This document shows positions 26,583 through 36,115 of a DNA stretch of 64,000 nt, in pieces. The notes beneath the pieces were generated by a model. It was given only the letters and a program-made list of their open reading frames with translations. It had not been told where the DNA came from and ran no database searches. Location: contig NZ_NOYI01000021.1 of assembly GCF_002258785.1 (NCBI RefSeq), positions 62,001 to 126,000 on the forward strand. Direction: 5' to 3'. Positions within the stretch are counted from its first letter, which is position 1. Every line of letters begins with the position of its first letter. The stretch comes from Rhodococcus sp. 06-235-1A. GTDB lineage: Bacteria > Actinomycetota > Actinomycetes > Mycobacteriales > Mycobacteriaceae. A program made the translations under genes and the position numbers.

Positions 26583-27095
26583 CTACGGGCGGGTGCCGAT
26601 CGACCAGATGGCGTGGCTGACGAAGCCCTCCTGATTGGTGTCGGTGTCGATGATGCCGGTGGGCAGACGCACTTCGATTCCCAGCAGGGTTCGGTTGCTG
26701 TCGTCCGTGGTGGGCACGGTGACGCTGAGCTTCGAGCCTGGCTCGTTGAATTCCGTGTTCTCCACCACGTCGCCACTGTCGTCGCCGTAGACCGAGGCCA
26801 GTACCCACGGTGCCGAGTACACGGCCTCCGGTAGCGAGAGCTGCACCGTCCGCGCCATGCCGACCTGAACTTCGGTGGTCTCACCGACGTTGGTGCACAG
26901 CGGGTCACTGACGGCGCAGTACAGGTACGGCTCCACCACGACGGCTCGGCCGTTGGTGTAGGCGGTGACGGTCGGTTCCTTGTCCGGCGCGTTCCCGACC
27001 AGCAGGGCGAGCACCGCGACGAACGCGACGGCGATGACGAGGAGACCGGCGGCGATCAGCGCGGCGATCTTCGTGGTGCGGGGAGCGAGATTCAC
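26583..27095 (-). CDS. DUF2771-family exported/anchored protein
   Basis: 170 aa. One N-terminal hydrophobic helix (AALIAAGLLVIAVAFVAVLA) acts as signal anchor, followed by an extracytoplasmic beta-rich domain with two cysteines (YLYCAVSDPLCTNVG), as in DUF2771 proteins such as Rv0875c. GTG 27095 overlaps the stop of the upstream MFS gene (GTGA), so it is translationally coupled and last in a three-gene operon. Function unknown; periplasmic partner of the transporter is a reasonable guess. Confidence 0.82.
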   Translation of the reverse strand: MNLAPRTTKIAALIAAGLLVIAVAFVAVLALLVGNAPDKEPTVTAYTNGRAVVVEPYLYCAVSDPLCTNVGETTEVQVGMARTVQLSLPEAVYSAPWVLASVYGDDSGDVVENTEFNEPGSKLSVTVPTTDDSNRTLLGIEVRLPTGIIDTDTNQEGFVSHAIWSIGTRP

Positions 27096-28900
27096 TTGAT
27101 CACGTTTTCGCCGAAGGAGCCGTCGGACATTTCTTGTTCGACGTGGTCGGGGCGGTTGCCGCCGAAGCCGGGCAGAAGCGATCTGCCACGGTAGGTGAGG
27201 AATGTCTGCACGAGGCCGATCGTAAGCAACACCGACACCACCGTGAAACCGAGCCAGTATTCGGTGGGCAAGAGGACGCCGAGCGTGCCGCCGAGGACCC
27301 AACACAGCTGCATGACGGTTTCCGAGCGGCCGAATCCGGAGGCGATCGATTCCGGCGGTAGATCGGCCTGCAGGGACGCGTCGAGGGAGACCTTGGCGAG
27401 CGCGCTTGCGCTCGACGCCACGAGGGCGGCCAGGGCTGCGGTGAGCAGGCTGTCGGTGATCGCGGCGACGACGGCCACCACTGTCACGGCGATGGTGCAC
27501 CGCAGGACCACCAAGGACGGTCGGCCGAGTTTGATTCTGGCACCGAGCGCGTTGCCGGAGAAGTTGCCGAGACCGGCTGCGGCTCCGACGAGTCCGAGCA
27601 TCGCGGCCTGCTGAAGCGGTTCGTGTTCGGTGCGGGATTTGGCGACGAAGGCGATGTAGAGCGTGAGGAAGCCGGTGAGGATGCGGATGGTGCCGTTGCC
27701 CCACAGCCCCACGATGACGGCCCGCCCCAGAGGTTGTCTGCGATTCTTGGTGCTGCTCGATGTGGGCGGGGCCGTGCGGCGGAGGTTCTCGGTCGGGGCA
27801 CCGCTTCCGGCGAAATCGCGTCCGCCGTGCTGATCGGCGTGGTAGCTCAGCGTCGCAGGCACTTCACCCTCGGTGATCTCCACCCAGGACGGAATCCTCA
27901 TGCTGAGATAAGCGCCGAGCACGGTGATCGCGGCGACGAACCACAGAGCGCCGGGGGAGTCGGCGACGAACGCGATACCGCCCGCTATCGCACCCGCCGC
28001 GATGGTGCCGCCGAGCAGGCCGAACACGGTGAGGCGTGAATTGACGCGGACCAGGTCTATCTCCGGCGGCAGCACTCGCGGTGTCACCGCGCTCTTGAGC
28101 ACCGCGAACGACTTGCTCAGGACCAGCATGCCGAGGGCGGCGGGGTACAACACCCAACTGTCGAAGTTGAACACCAGCACCACCGCCAGCACGGTGCGCA
28201 ACCCGAACGAGGTGGCCAGCGCGATGCGTCGACCGTGCTGGAGACGGTCGAGCAGTGGTCCGATGAGCGGGGCGATCAGGGCGAACGGCGCAATGGTGAT
28301 GACGAGATAGAGCGCAACCTTGGTCTTGTCCTCGCCGGTGGCCGCGGAGAAGAAGAGCGTGTTGGCCAGAGCGATCGCCAGAGCCGCATCCGATGCGAAG
28401 TTCGCCATCGTCGCGTAGGTCAGCGCCGTCAGACCGGACTTGTCGGCACCGTCGGCCTTCGCGGCTCGCTGAAACGATGCGATGCCCTTGCCGGTGAGCT
28501 CGCGGCCGCGCATCGCGGCGACGCGGGTGACGGTCAGCTTCTTCGGCATCGGCGGCGGTTTGCGCGCTCCCGCTCTGGTGCGGCCCGCAGTGAGCTGCTC
28601 GGTGCGCGGCGGATGCAGAGGGGGCAACGGTTCGCGACGGCTCGGGACACGGGCGGATGCGGCGGTGCCGGCGGGCGGGTAGTTCGCCAACCCCGGGTGC
28701 TCGAGGGGGTCAGGAGCGGAGCCTGCGGAGTGACCATCGGGGTCAGGAGCGGAGCCTGCGGAGTGACCATCGGGGTCAGGAGCGGAGCCTGCGGAGTGAC
28801 CATCGGGGTCAGGAGCGGAGCCTGCGGAGTGACCGGACACGCCGTTCTGTTCGGGGTCGTCCGCACCCGGTGGGGTGTGGGGGAGACGGGGATCGGTCAC
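27092..28900 (-). CDS. MFS transporter with repeat-expanded N-terminus (Rv0876c-like)
   Basis: 602 aa major-facilitator protein. Twelve helices lie between about residue 155 and 575 (SDAALAIALANTLFFSAATG, then LYLVITIAPFALIAPLIGPL, etc.). The N-terminal 150 residues are cytoplasmic and disordered, with four near-identical 11-residue repeats DGHSAGSAPDP at about 22-64 encoded by a perfect 33-base tandem array. These repeats match a dispersed non-coding element found elsewhere in the window, so they look like an invasion of the gene by a repeat, not a functional domain. GTG 28900. Four bases separate it from the upstream lipoprotein gene. Substrate unknown. Confidence 0.88.
   Translation of the reverse strand: MTDPRLPHTPPGADDPEQNGVSGHSAGSAPDPDGHSAGSAPDPDGHSAGSAPDPDGHSAGSAPDPLEHPGLANYPPAGTAASARVPSRREPLPPLHPPRTEQLTAGRTRAGARKPPPMPKKLTVTRVAAMRGRELTGKGIASFQRAAKADGADKSGLTALTYATMANFASDAALAIALANTLFFSAATGEDKTKVALYLVITIAPFALIAPLIGPLLDRLQHGRRIALATSFGLRTVLAVVLVFNFDSWVLYPAALGMLVLSKSFAVLKSAVTPRVLPPEIDLVRVNSRLTVFGLLGGTIAAGAIAGGIAFVADSPGALWFVAAITVLGAYLSMRIPSWVEITEGEVPATLSYHADQHGGRDFAGSGAPTENLRRTAPPTSSSTKNRRQPLGRAVIVGLWGNGTIRILTGFLTLYIAFVAKSRTEHEPLQQAAMLGLVGAAAGLGNFSGNALGARIKLGRPSLVVLRCTIAVTVVAVVAAITDSLLTAALAALVASSASALAKVSLDASLQADLPPESIASGFGRSETVMQLCWVLGGTLGVLLPTEYWLGFTVVSVLLTIGLVQTFLTYRGRSLLPGFGGNRPDHVEQEMSDGSFGENVIK
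28706..28834. repeat. Four tandem copies of a 33-bp repeat inside the MFS gene
   Basis: Units begin at 28706, 28739, 28772 and 28805; the first three are 33 bases and identical, the last is 30 bases. The core GGAGCGGAGCCTGCGGAGTG plus AC recurs at 41716-41769 and 54873-54894. 33 is a multiple of three, so copy number can change without a frameshift. Confidence 0.95.
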
Positions 28901-28904
28901 GGTG

Positions 28905-29753
28905 TCAATTCTGTCCTACGGGCGCGGTATCGGTGAATCGCACCTCGAAGATCTTGGGCCAGTATTTGCCGGTCACGAGGAATCGGTCGGTGCCAGGGAT
29001 CTGTGCGATGCCGTTGAAGACGTCGGCTCCGCTGCGGTCGGAGGCCGACATCGAATTCCACAGTGGTGTGCCGTCGATGACTGCCGTCACTGCCCCGGTG
29101 TCGGGGTCGATGCGCATGATGTCGAATGTCTGCCACACGTTGGCGTAGACCGATCCGTCGTCCGCACACTCGAGTTCGTTGAGTCGCTCCACCGGACTGC
29201 CGTCGAGTGTGACGTCGACGGTGCTCTCGGCATCGAACGTGGTGGGGTCGCGGAAGGTGAGGGTGGACGAGCCGTCGCTCATGACGAGGCGGTCGTCCGG
29301 TGTTCCTCGGCCCTGTGCGCAGAGTCCCCAGCCTTCGCCGTCGTAGTCCACTCGGCGCTGTTCGGCCAGGGTGTCCCGGTCGCGGGCGATGGCGACGCCG
29401 TCCTGCCAGGTGATCTGCCACAGGGTGTCCCCGTCGACGGTGATCCCTTCGCCGAACAGGTCGGACGGCAGATCGACCCGCTCCAGTTCTGTCATGTTCG
29501 CGAGCGATGCGCGCCGGACGAACGACGAGCCTTCCAGCCCGGTGCCTTCGTAGAGCACGTCACCGTCGATCTCGAATCCTTGGGTGAAGGCGTCGTCGCT
29601 GCGGTCGTACTCGCGTACGACCTCGGTCGTCAGGGTCGGAACCGAGTCGGAGGCCACCGGAGTCGAGGCGGTCGGTCCTGACGTCGATGAGCAGGCGGTC
29701 ACTGCCAGTACCGAGGCGAGGACAGCGGCGATGGTGCGAACGCTGGCGGTCAT
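28905..29753 (-). CDS. Glutaminyl-peptide cyclotransferase-like lipoprotein
   Basis: 282 aa. Lipoprotein signal with lipobox LAVTAC (Cys near 21), then a beta-propeller of the plant-type glutamine cyclotransferase family: DDAFTQGFEIDGDVLYEGTG, GLFGEGITVDG-like repeat SDLFGEGITVDGDTLWQITW, LNELECADDGSVYANVW and FNGIAQIPGTDRFLVTGKYW near the end. The family forms N-terminal pyroglutamate on peptides; activity here is inferred. Start ATG 29753. First gene of an apparent operon with the MFS and DUF2771 genes. Confidence 0.85.
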   Translation of the reverse strand: MTASVRTIAAVLASVLAVTACSSTSGPTASTPVASDSVPTLTTEVVREYDRSDDAFTQGFEIDGDVLYEGTGLEGSSFVRRASLANMTELERVDLPSDLFGEGITVDGDTLWQITWQDGVAIARDRDTLAEQRRVDYDGEGWGLCAQGRGTPDDRLVMSDGSSTLTFRDPTTFDAESTVDVTLDGSPVERLNELECADDGSVYANVWQTFDIMRIDPDTGAVTAVIDGTPLWNSMSASDRSGADVFNGIAQIPGTDRFLVTGKYWPKIFEVRFTDTAPVGQN

Positions 29754-29812
29754 TGGATCCATGATGGCAGCCCGAACTGGGCGTCATCGAGTCGATGCGG
29801 CAAACTGGATGT

Positions 29813-30811
29813 GTGAGTTTCGTATCTTCTCCAGAGCTCGATTCCATCCGCCCCGTCTTGGCCGATGCCGTGGACCTCGCGCGGCAGGCTCTGCTCGACC
29901 TGGGAGAGGGAGGTGTCGGCGAGTACCTCGGTGTCACCGTCGAGGACGCCAGTGCAGCCACCCACCGGTTCGCCAGTGATCTCGAGGGCTACCGAGGTTG
30001 GCAGTGGGCCGTCGTGGTCGCGGCCCCGGATGACGCGGACCACGCCACTGTCAGTGAGCTCGTGCTGCTGCCCGGCCCCGACGCTCTGGTGGCACCGTCC
30101 TGGGTGCCGTGGGACGAACGCATCCGTCCCGGCGATCTGGGACCGGGCGATTTGCTGTCTCCGCGTCAGGACGACCCGCGGCTCGTCCCGGGCTACGTCA
30201 GCTCCGGTGATCCTGCGATCGACGAGGTTGCAGGTGAGATCGGTCTGGGTCGAACGCAGGTCACCAGCCTCGAAGGACGTCTCGACGCCGCCCAACGTTG
30301 GCACGACGGCGATTTCGGCCCCGATACCGAGATGGCGAAGGCCGCGCCGTCGACCTGCGGGCTCTGTGGCTTCTACCTCCCGATCGCCGGATCGCTGTCC
30401 GCGGCATTCGGAGTGTGCGGCAACGAGTTCGCTGCCGATGGGCATGTGGTGCACGCAGAGTACGGATGCGGAGCGCATTCCGACACCGAACTCCCCACCG
30501 GAGCAGGATCGCCGCAGTTCGAGCCGTACGACGACGCGGCGCTCGACGTCACCCAAACGCCGGTGGACCCGATCGAGCCGGCTGTTGCTGCAGAGACAGC
30601 CGACAGCGGCGAGGCAGCTGCCGCTACCGAGACAACCGACAGCGTCGAGGCAACGGGAGAGGCCGAGGCTGCCCCGGCCGCGTCGACGACTGCGGAGGTC
30701 GTTGCGGCCGGCGAGGCCGAACCTGACGCCGAGGCCGAACCTGCCGCCGACGATGCGTCGACCGCTACCGATCTTGCTGCGCAGGAAGAAGATTCGGTAT
30801 CTCCGAGCTGA
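29813..30811 (+). CDS. DUF3027-family protein
   Basis: 332 aa, Rv0877-like conserved actinobacterial protein. The first 225 residues are the DUF3027 domain (LARQALLDLGEGGVGEYLGV, RGWQWAVVVAAPDDADHATV, VPWDERIRPGDLGPGDLLSP, then a Cys-containing CGLCGFYLPIAGSL and FGVCGNEFAADGHVVHAEYG resembling a zinc site). The last 110 residues are low-complexity Ala/Glu/Thr repeats, probably disordered. GTG 29813 is chosen; a longer frame from 29795 is possible. Divergent from the cyclotransferase gene. Function unknown. Confidence 0.87.
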   Translation: MSFVSSPELDSIRPVLADAVDLARQALLDLGEGGVGEYLGVTVEDASAATHRFASDLEGYRGWQWAVVVAAPDDADHATVSELVLLPGPDALVAPSWVPWDERIRPGDLGPGDLLSPRQDDPRLVPGYVSSGDPAIDEVAGEIGLGRTQVTSLEGRLDAAQRWHDGDFGPDTEMAKAAPSTCGLCGFYLPIAGSLSAAFGVCGNEFAADGHVVHAEYGCGAHSDTELPTGAGSPQFEPYDDAALDVTQTPVDPIEPAVAAETADSGEAAAATETTDSVEATGEAEAAPAASTTAEVVAAGEAEPDAEAEPAADDASTATDLAAQEEDSVSPS

Positions 30812-33537
30812 TCGATCCGTTCGATACCGGGTCGCTGCGGGAGTCGATTCTCGCAGCGTGGGGCTCGTCGCCCACGCGGCTTCGCGAGGATTCGGCGTCC
30901 GAGTCCGATCTGGTTCGCGGGGGCTACCGCGACCGGCTGTTGACCGAGCTTGCGCAGAACGCTGCAGACGCGGCGTCGCGGGCAGGTGTTTCGGGTCGGT
31001 TGGCGGTGTGGACCGATGATGTCGGCTCCATTCACATCGCCAATACCGGTGCTGCGCTTGATGTTTCGGGTGTACATGCACTGACGGCGCTGAGGGCGTC
31101 GGCCAAGACTGCTGTAGACGGAGGCGTCGGGCAGTTCGGAGTCGGGTTCACCGCGGTGCGATCGGTATCCGACGAGATCGAGGTGCGGTCGGTCGACGGT
31201 GGCGTCGAGTTCAGCGCGCAGCGCACGCGCGAGGCACTACGCGAACGGGGCCTGGTGGTGCCGGACACGGGTGTGCCGGTGCTGAGGTTGGCGTGGCCGG
31301 TGAGCGTACCGCCCGCTGAGGGCTTCGATACCGAGATCGTGTTGACGCCACGACCCGATGTCGACGCGAAGTCCTTCGTGTCAGCTCTCGTCGACGAGGC
31401 CGCCGACCTGCTACTCGAACTCGACGCGCTGAACTCGATCGATATCGATGGCACCGTGATCGAGTGCATCAGAACGGAACTCGACGATTCCAGCGCCGAG
31501 ATCGCAATCGGATCGCGAACGTGGCGGCAGCTCACCACTCCTGCTGCGCGATGGCTCGCCCCGGTCGTCGACGGTGTGCCTGTTCCCGCGTCGCCCGATG
31601 TGCTGCGGGCTCCCACTCGATCGGACGAGCTGTTGTCGTTGCCCGCGTGGGTGATTGCCGATGTTCCGATGCAGCCCGATCGGCGACGCGTGCTGCCGGG
31701 GGCCTCGTTCGACGCAGTGGCGCACGGCTATGCGGACTTCGTTGCCTCGTTACCTGCAGGGTCGCGGGCAGCGTTCGTGCCCGAGGTCGGATTCGCGCGC
31801 AGCGAGGTCGATGGGCAATTGCGAGAGCTCATCTTCCGTCGATTGTCCAGTGCACCATGGCTTCCCGGTGCTGTTGGACGCGATCTCGTGCCCGAACGAG
31901 CGAACGTCGTCGCGGACGCCTCCGAGGAACTGGTCTCGGTGCTGATCGATGTGGTGCCCGATCTGGTCGATCCGGCGCTGTCCGGTGCTCGTCATGCGTC
32001 GGCGCTCTCTGCGGTGGGCGTGCACCGGATCGGATTGGCGAGGTTGGCGGAGATGCTCGGTGGGCTCGATCGCGAGCCGAGTTGGTGGCGTCGACTGTTC
32101 GACGCGTTGATGCCCCTCGTCGTCGACGGTGTCGCTGCGGAAGAGCTTGCTGCCCTGCCTGTTCCGCTCGCGGACGGCCGCACGGTCACCGGTCCACGGA
32201 CGACGGTGATCGGCTCCGATGCATCGGCGGCGGTGACATGGGTGCGTCTGGTGCATCCGGACGCGGTGAGTCCATTGCTGACGCGGCTCGGTGCCCGTGA
32301 GGCAACCGCGTCCGAATTGCTGACGGACCCGGCCCTGGAGGCGGCGCTCGACGATCTCGACTGGGACGACCGTGACGACGTCGAGACCCTGGTGAGTGCC
32401 GTTCTCGCGCTGGCCACGGAGGCGGGTGAACTACCGGGCTGGATCGGCGGGCTCCCACTCGAAGACGAGCACAGCGAGCTGCGCAGTGCCGACGAATTGT
32501 TGCTTCCTGGAGCGCCGTTGGCGGATCTGCTGGTGCAGGATTCACCGTTCGGCCTACTCGCGCCTGCGATGGTGACGAGGTTCGGTGAGCGGGCGCTGCG
32601 TGCGGTGGGCGTCGGGTGGGGCTTCTCGGTGGTACGCGACGAGCTGCCGACCGGGCCGGATCACGACCTCGACGACGAGGCGCAGTGGTGGTCGAGCCTG
32701 TCGGCGGAACCGGAGACTCTGCTCGCTGTGCGAGATCTGGACCTCGTTCGATCGGATGCCTGGCCCGATGCCCTCACCGTGCTGCTCGACGATCCGAGTA
32801 CTCGTGCGGCACTGACCGATCGCAGCGGCTACACCGCATGGTGGCTCAGGCGTCATGCGCGAATACACAGGGTGCCCCTCAGTGCGTTCCGCGCGCCGTC
32901 CGACGAGACGTTCGCCGGGTTGCTCGATCCGCTGGATCACCCACGCGCCGACGAGCTGGCTGCGTTGCTCGCTGCGTCGGAGTGCGAGAGCGTCGAGACG
33001 GCTCGCGTGCTGCTGCAGGCTCTGTCCGATCCGCGGAGACATCCGAGTCCCGCAGTGATTGCACGTACCCACACCCTGATCGCCACGGCGGTCGCCTGCG
33101 GGCGCATCGACGTCGGCGACATCGACCCACCGGATCGCGTACGCACCCTCGGCGGTGCGGTCGTGGGCGCGTCGGAAGCGCTGGTGATCGACGCTCCGTG
33201 GCTGGCGAGCGTCGTATCGCCGGAGGTTGCAGTTCTGTCGGACATGGCTACCGCAGCGGCTCTGGCGGATGTTCTCGACATCGGGCAGGCGTCGGAGGCG
33301 ATCGGCGGAGAAGTGCTCGGAATCGGACGTGTCAGCTCCTGGGATCGTGAACCCGGAGCCGTATTGGCTTGTGCGGTAATGGGATTGCCACTTCCGCAGG
33401 GCGGAGTGGTGGTCCATCGCGAGCTGGTGGTGCGGCTGTCCGGTGACATGAGCGGCGAGCGAACAGTCCCGTGGTGGGTGACCACCGACGGAATCGTCCA
33501 CTGCACGGAGAGTTGGGAGCGACCTCGTGGGCTTTGA
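30799..33537 (+). CDS. Sacsin-type GHKL ATPase domain protein, start codon uncertain
   Basis: Large cytoplasmic protein (about 912 residues from codon 30799; 865 from TTG 30940). The N-terminus is an Hsp90/sacsin-like GHKL ATPase: N-box LLTELAQNAADAAS, then HIANTGAALDVSGVHALTAL (DxGxG-type region altered to NTGAA), and FGVGFTAVRSVSDEIEVRS (G2 box). The rest is a long helical region without recognised domains, with AEWVQ-like motif absent. Family members start about 47 residues before the N-box (DPFDTGSLRESILAAWGSSP), but that segment has no in-frame ATG, GTG or TTG; the first conventional codon is TTG 30940, which would cut into the ATPase. ATC 30799 lies eight bases after AGGAAGAAG. It overlaps the DUF3027 stop. 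Possibly a chaperone; function unknown. Confidence 0.75.
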   Translation: MSELIDPFDTGSLRESILAAWGSSPTRLREDSASESDLVRGGYRDRLLTELAQNAADAASRAGVSGRLAVWTDDVGSIHIANTGAALDVSGVHALTALRASAKTAVDGGVGQFGVGFTAVRSVSDEIEVRSVDGGVEFSAQRTREALRERGLVVPDTGVPVLRLAWPVSVPPAEGFDTEIVLTPRPDVDAKSFVSALVDEAADLLLELDALNSIDIDGTVIECIRTELDDSSAEIAIGSRTWRQLTTPAARWLAPVVDGVPVPASPDVLRAPTRSDELLSLPAWVIADVPMQPDRRRVLPGASFDAVAHGYADFVASLPAGSRAAFVPEVGFARSEVDGQLRELIFRRLSSAPWLPGAVGRDLVPERANVVADASEELVSVLIDVVPDLVDPALSGARHASALSAVGVHRIGLARLAEMLGGLDREPSWWRRLFDALMPLVVDGVAAEELAALPVPLADGRTVTGPRTTVIGSDASAAVTWVRLVHPDAVSPLLTRLGAREATASELLTDPALEAALDDLDWDDRDDVETLVSAVLALATEAGELPGWIGGLPLEDEHSELRSADELLLPGAPLADLLVQDSPFGLLAPAMVTRFGERALRAVGVGWGFSVVRDELPTGPDHDLDDEAQWWSSLSAEPETLLAVRDLDLVRSDAWPDALTVLLDDPSTRAALTDRSGYTAWWLRRHARIHRVPLSAFRAPSDETFAGLLDPLDHPRADELAALLAASECESVETARVLLQALSDPRRHPSPAVIARTHTLIATAVACGRIDVGDIDPPDRVRTLGGAVVGASEALVIDAPWLASVVSPEVAVLSDMATAAALADVLDIGQASEAIGGEVLGIGRVSSWDREPGAVLACAVMGLPLPQGGVVVHRELVVRLSGDMSGERTVPWWVTTDGIVHCTESWERPRGL

Positions 33538-34078
33538 TGCCACAGTGCTCGACTGGATGGTCGAGCACCGGATCGACTGGCTGACAACGGTGTTCTGGAT
33601 CATCACCACACTGGGCAACACGGTGTCGATGTTTCTGTTGTCCGCGGTGGTCGTCGTTGCGGTGCTTCGCGTCGGACGCAGATCGGATGCCGTTGTCGTC
33701 GCGGGTTCGATGCTCACCGGCTGGGGTCTGATGAATGCGCTCAAATTCGCGTTTGCACGGGAGCGTCCACCGATTCCTGAGCGGCTGGTGGATATTGCGA
33801 GCCATTCGTTTCCGTCGGGCCACGCGATGATGTCGATGCTGCTTGCCACGGTGGCGATCGCGGTGATGATGCGATCGCCGGCTCCGTGGCTGCATCGGCC
33901 GGCTCTGCTCGTTCTACCTGTGGTCGCGTCCCTGCTGATCGGATTCTCTCGGATCTACCTGGGTGCGCATTGGACCACGGACGTGCTGGCCGGCTGGTTG
34001 TTCGGTGCCCTGTGGGGGCTGGGGTGGATCTATGCCGTCGCGCTGATCAGCGCGAGAAATCCGAGCGCTGGGCGATGA
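33527..34078 (+). CDS. PAP2-family membrane phosphatase
   Basis: 183 aa with about five transmembrane helices. The three acid-phosphatase motifs are intact: KFAFARERPP, SFPSGHAMMS and SRIYLGAHWTTDVLAG, with catalytic His residues in the second and third. Acts on lipid or isoprenoid phosphates at the outer face of the membrane, for example undecaprenyl or phosphatidate recycling. GTG 33527 overlaps the end of the ATPase gene by 11 bases, so the two are co-translated. Convergent overlap of 32 bases with the next small gene. Confidence 0.9.
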   Translation: MGFDATVLDWMVEHRIDWLTTVFWIITTLGNTVSMFLLSAVVVVAVLRVGRRSDAVVVAGSMLTGWGLMNALKFAFARERPPIPERLVDIASHSFPSGHAMMSMLLATVAIAVMMRSPAPWLHRPALLVLPVVASLLIGFSRIYLGAHWTTDVLAGWLFGALWGLGWIYAVALISARNPSAGR

Positions 34079-34238
34079 CGAGCAGCTCGTCGCGCATGGC
34101 CGGGCTGGAGACAGCGTTGGCGCGTGCGTAGAGAGCGCGGAGCGAGCGGACGTGGTTGCGACGGTTGCGGTACTGAGAGACGAGCTTCATGGCCTGGCTT
34201 TCGTGGATCTGGAGGTTATCTGAACTGACATAACCCAT
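34047..34238 (-). CDS. Small conserved hypothetical protein (63 aa)
   Basis: 63 aa, basic and helical: MGYVSSDNLQIHESQAMKLV then SQYRNRRNHVRSLRALYARA. Not recognised as a named family, but composition and a clean ATG after GTTAACGTGGACC support a real gene. An extension to 34265 is possible. No membrane segment. Its 3' end overlaps the PAP2 gene in opposite orientation. Possible nucleic-acid binding because of the Arg-rich helix; this is inference only. Confidence 0.55.
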   Translation of the reverse strand: MGYVSSDNLQIHESQAMKLVSQYRNRRNHVRSLRALYARANAVSSPAMRDELLVIAQRSDFSR

Positions 34239-34330
34239 GGTCCACGTTAACTTTGTGTTACTCAACCGGCTGAGGGGTTAGTTTGCCCACGTCAGGGCGT
34301 TGCGGTGATCGAGCTAACGTGATCCTGATC

Positions 34331-34570
34331 TCAATCGAGGCCGCGTTGGGCTGTTTTGCTCCCGCGACGTGACGCCGCTCTCTGCAACAGGAAGATTCCG
34401 AACCCTACGGCACCCACGGCGATACCGGACCAACACGTCGCCAGTGCGTCGTCGGTGCGGTCTCCGGTGGCCGTGAACACCACCAGCGCGACGATCCAGC
34501 CGAGTATGCCTATCGCCAACACCGGCACCGGATCGGTGAGGCTGCGTGGAATCTGGGGGAGGTCGGCCAC
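34331..34570 (-). CDS. DUF2530-family membrane protein
   Basis: 79 aa with two transmembrane helices (VLAIGILGWIVALVVFTATG and WSGIAVGAVGFGIFLLQRAA) joined by GDRTDDALATC, the DUF2530 pattern also seen in Rv0879c. GTG 34570. Basic C-terminus in the cytoplasm. Divergent from the purine permease gene, with 59 bases between them. Function unknown. Confidence 0.87.
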   Translation of the reverse strand: MADLPQIPRSLTDPVPVLAIGILGWIVALVVFTATGDRTDDALATCWSGIAVGAVGFGIFLLQRAASRRGSKTAQRGLD

Positions 34571-34629
34571 GAAATCACGCTACGCCACCATATTTCTCCA
34601 AGTCTCGCGGTGTGCTTTATCGTTCGCTC

Positions 34630-36081
34630 ATGCAATTGTCGTCGCGGCTACTCGACAACTACTTCAAGATCACCGAACGCGGCTCGACGGTCGGATCCGA
34701 GGTTCGAGGTGGCGTGGTCACCTTCGTGGCCATGGCCTACATCGTCGTGCTGAATCCCCTGATTCTCGGCAGCTTCTCCGCCGACGACGCAGCGGCCAAG
34801 ACCGACGTGCTCGGCAACATCCTGCCGGTGGCCCAGGTTGCCGCCGTGACAGCGCTGGTGGCCGGGTTCATGAGCATCGCATTCGGCATCATCGCGAACT
34901 ACCCCTTCGGTATCGCGGCGGGCCTCGGCATCAACACGTTGCTCGCCGTGACCATCGCGCCGCAGGTGACGTGGCCCGAGGCGATGGGGCTGGTGGTCAT
35001 CGATGGCATCATCATCGTGCTGCTGGCCGTCACCGGGTTCCGCACGGCGGTCTTCAACGCGATCCCGGCGGAGCTGAAAGCAGCGATCGCCGCCGGTATC
35101 GGCGCGTTCATCGCGTTCATCGGGCTGGTCGATTCCGGTTTCGTGCGCCGTGTCCCCGACGCCGCAGGTACGACGGTTCCCGTCGGGCTCGGTATCGACG
35201 GGTCGATCGCGTCGTGGCCGACGGTGATCTTCGTGTTCGGGCTGCTGCTGATGGGTGTGTTGGTGGTGCGCAAGGTCCGCGGCGGACTGTTGATCGGCAT
35301 CGTCGTCACGACGATCTTCGCGGCGATCGTCGAGGCCGTGACCGACGTGGGGCCCTCCAACGGCGTCGACCCCAAGGGCTGGAATCTGTCGGTGCCGCAG
35401 TTGCCGAGCCAGCTGGTGCAGTCTCCCGATCTGTCGCTGGTCGGCAATGTCGATCTCCTGGGAGCGTTCACTCGCATCGGTGTGTTGGCTGCGAGTCTGC
35501 TGGTGTTCACGCTCGTGCTCGCGAATTTCTTCGACGCGATGGGCACGATGACCGGCTTGGGCAAGGAAGCGAATCTGGACAAGGACGGGAAGCTTCCGAA
35601 CATCGGTAAGGCTCTGGTGGTCGAGGGTGCCGGAGCGATCGTCGGTGGCGGTGCGTCGGCGTCGTCGAACACGGTGTTCGTGGAATCGGCGTCCGGAATC
35701 GCCGAGGGTGCCCGCACCGGACTGGCCAACGTGGTCACCGGACTGCTGTTCCTGCTGGCCATGTTCTTCACGCCGCTCACGGCCGTCGTCCCGATCGAAG
35801 CGGCTGCTCCGGCGCTGGTCGTGGTGGGTGCGCTGATGATCGGGCAGGTACTCGACATCGACTTCAAGCGCTTCGACTACGCGCTGCCCGCCTTCTTGAC
35901 CATCGTGGTGATGCCGTTCACGTACTCCATCGCGAACGGGATCGGCGTCGGTTTCATCACCTGGGTCGTGCTCGCGGTCGGATCCGGGCGGGCAAAGACG
36001 GTACATCCGCTGTTGTGGATAGTTGCACTGCTGTTTGTTGCATATTTCGCGGTCGGACCCATCACAGAGGCGGTTACATGA
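34630..36081 (+). CDS. NCS2-family nucleobase permease (AzgA-like)
   Basis: 483 aa, about 13-14 transmembrane helices. Opens with the AzgA-type [20 protein letters not shown] and [19 protein letters not shown], then [32 protein letters not shown] and the signature [20 protein letters not shown] followed by [15 protein letters not shown]. Imports hypoxanthine, adenine or guanine by proton symport in characterised relatives. ATG 34630. It stands between DUF2530 and MarR genes, which I recall as neighbours in mycobacteria, so it looks like an insertion into the backbone. Confidence 0.92.
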   Translation: MQLSSRLLDNYFKITERGSTVGSEVRGGVVTFVAMAYIVVLNPLILGSFSADDAAAKTDVLGNILPVAQVAAVTALVAGFMSIAFGIIANYPFGIAAGLGINTLLAVTIAPQVTWPEAMGLVVIDGIIIVLLAVTGFRTAVFNAIPAELKAAIAAGIGAFIAFIGLVDSGFVRRVPDAAGTTVPVGLGIDGSIASWPTVIFVFGLLLMGVLVVRKVRGGLLIGIVVTTIFAAIVEAVTDVGPSNGVDPKGWNLSVPQLPSQLVQSPDLSLVGNVDLLGAFTRIGVLAASLLVFTLVLANFFDAMGTMTGLGKEANLDKDGKLPNIGKALVVEGAGAIVGGGASASSNTVFVESASGIAEGARTGLANVVTGLLFLLAMFFTPLTAVVPIEAAAPALVVVGALMIGQVLDIDFKRFDYALPAFLTIVVMPFTYSIANGIGVGFITWVVLAVGSGRAKTVHPLLWIVALLFVAYFAVGPITEAVT

Positions 36082-36115
36082 CGCGCGGTCGGTACCAAGG
36101 CGTATTCTCTGCGCT

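Noticed and set aside
28706..28834. Regularly repeated array suggesting CRISPR
   Set aside because: The 33-bp units are directly tandem with no unique spacers and are in frame within the transporter gene; there are no cas genes nearby.
30940..33537. Sacsin-like ATPase as part of a phage-defence island
   Set aside because: Neighbours are housekeeping-type genes (DUF3027, PAP2, DUF2530) in conserved order, with no nuclease or other defence partner.
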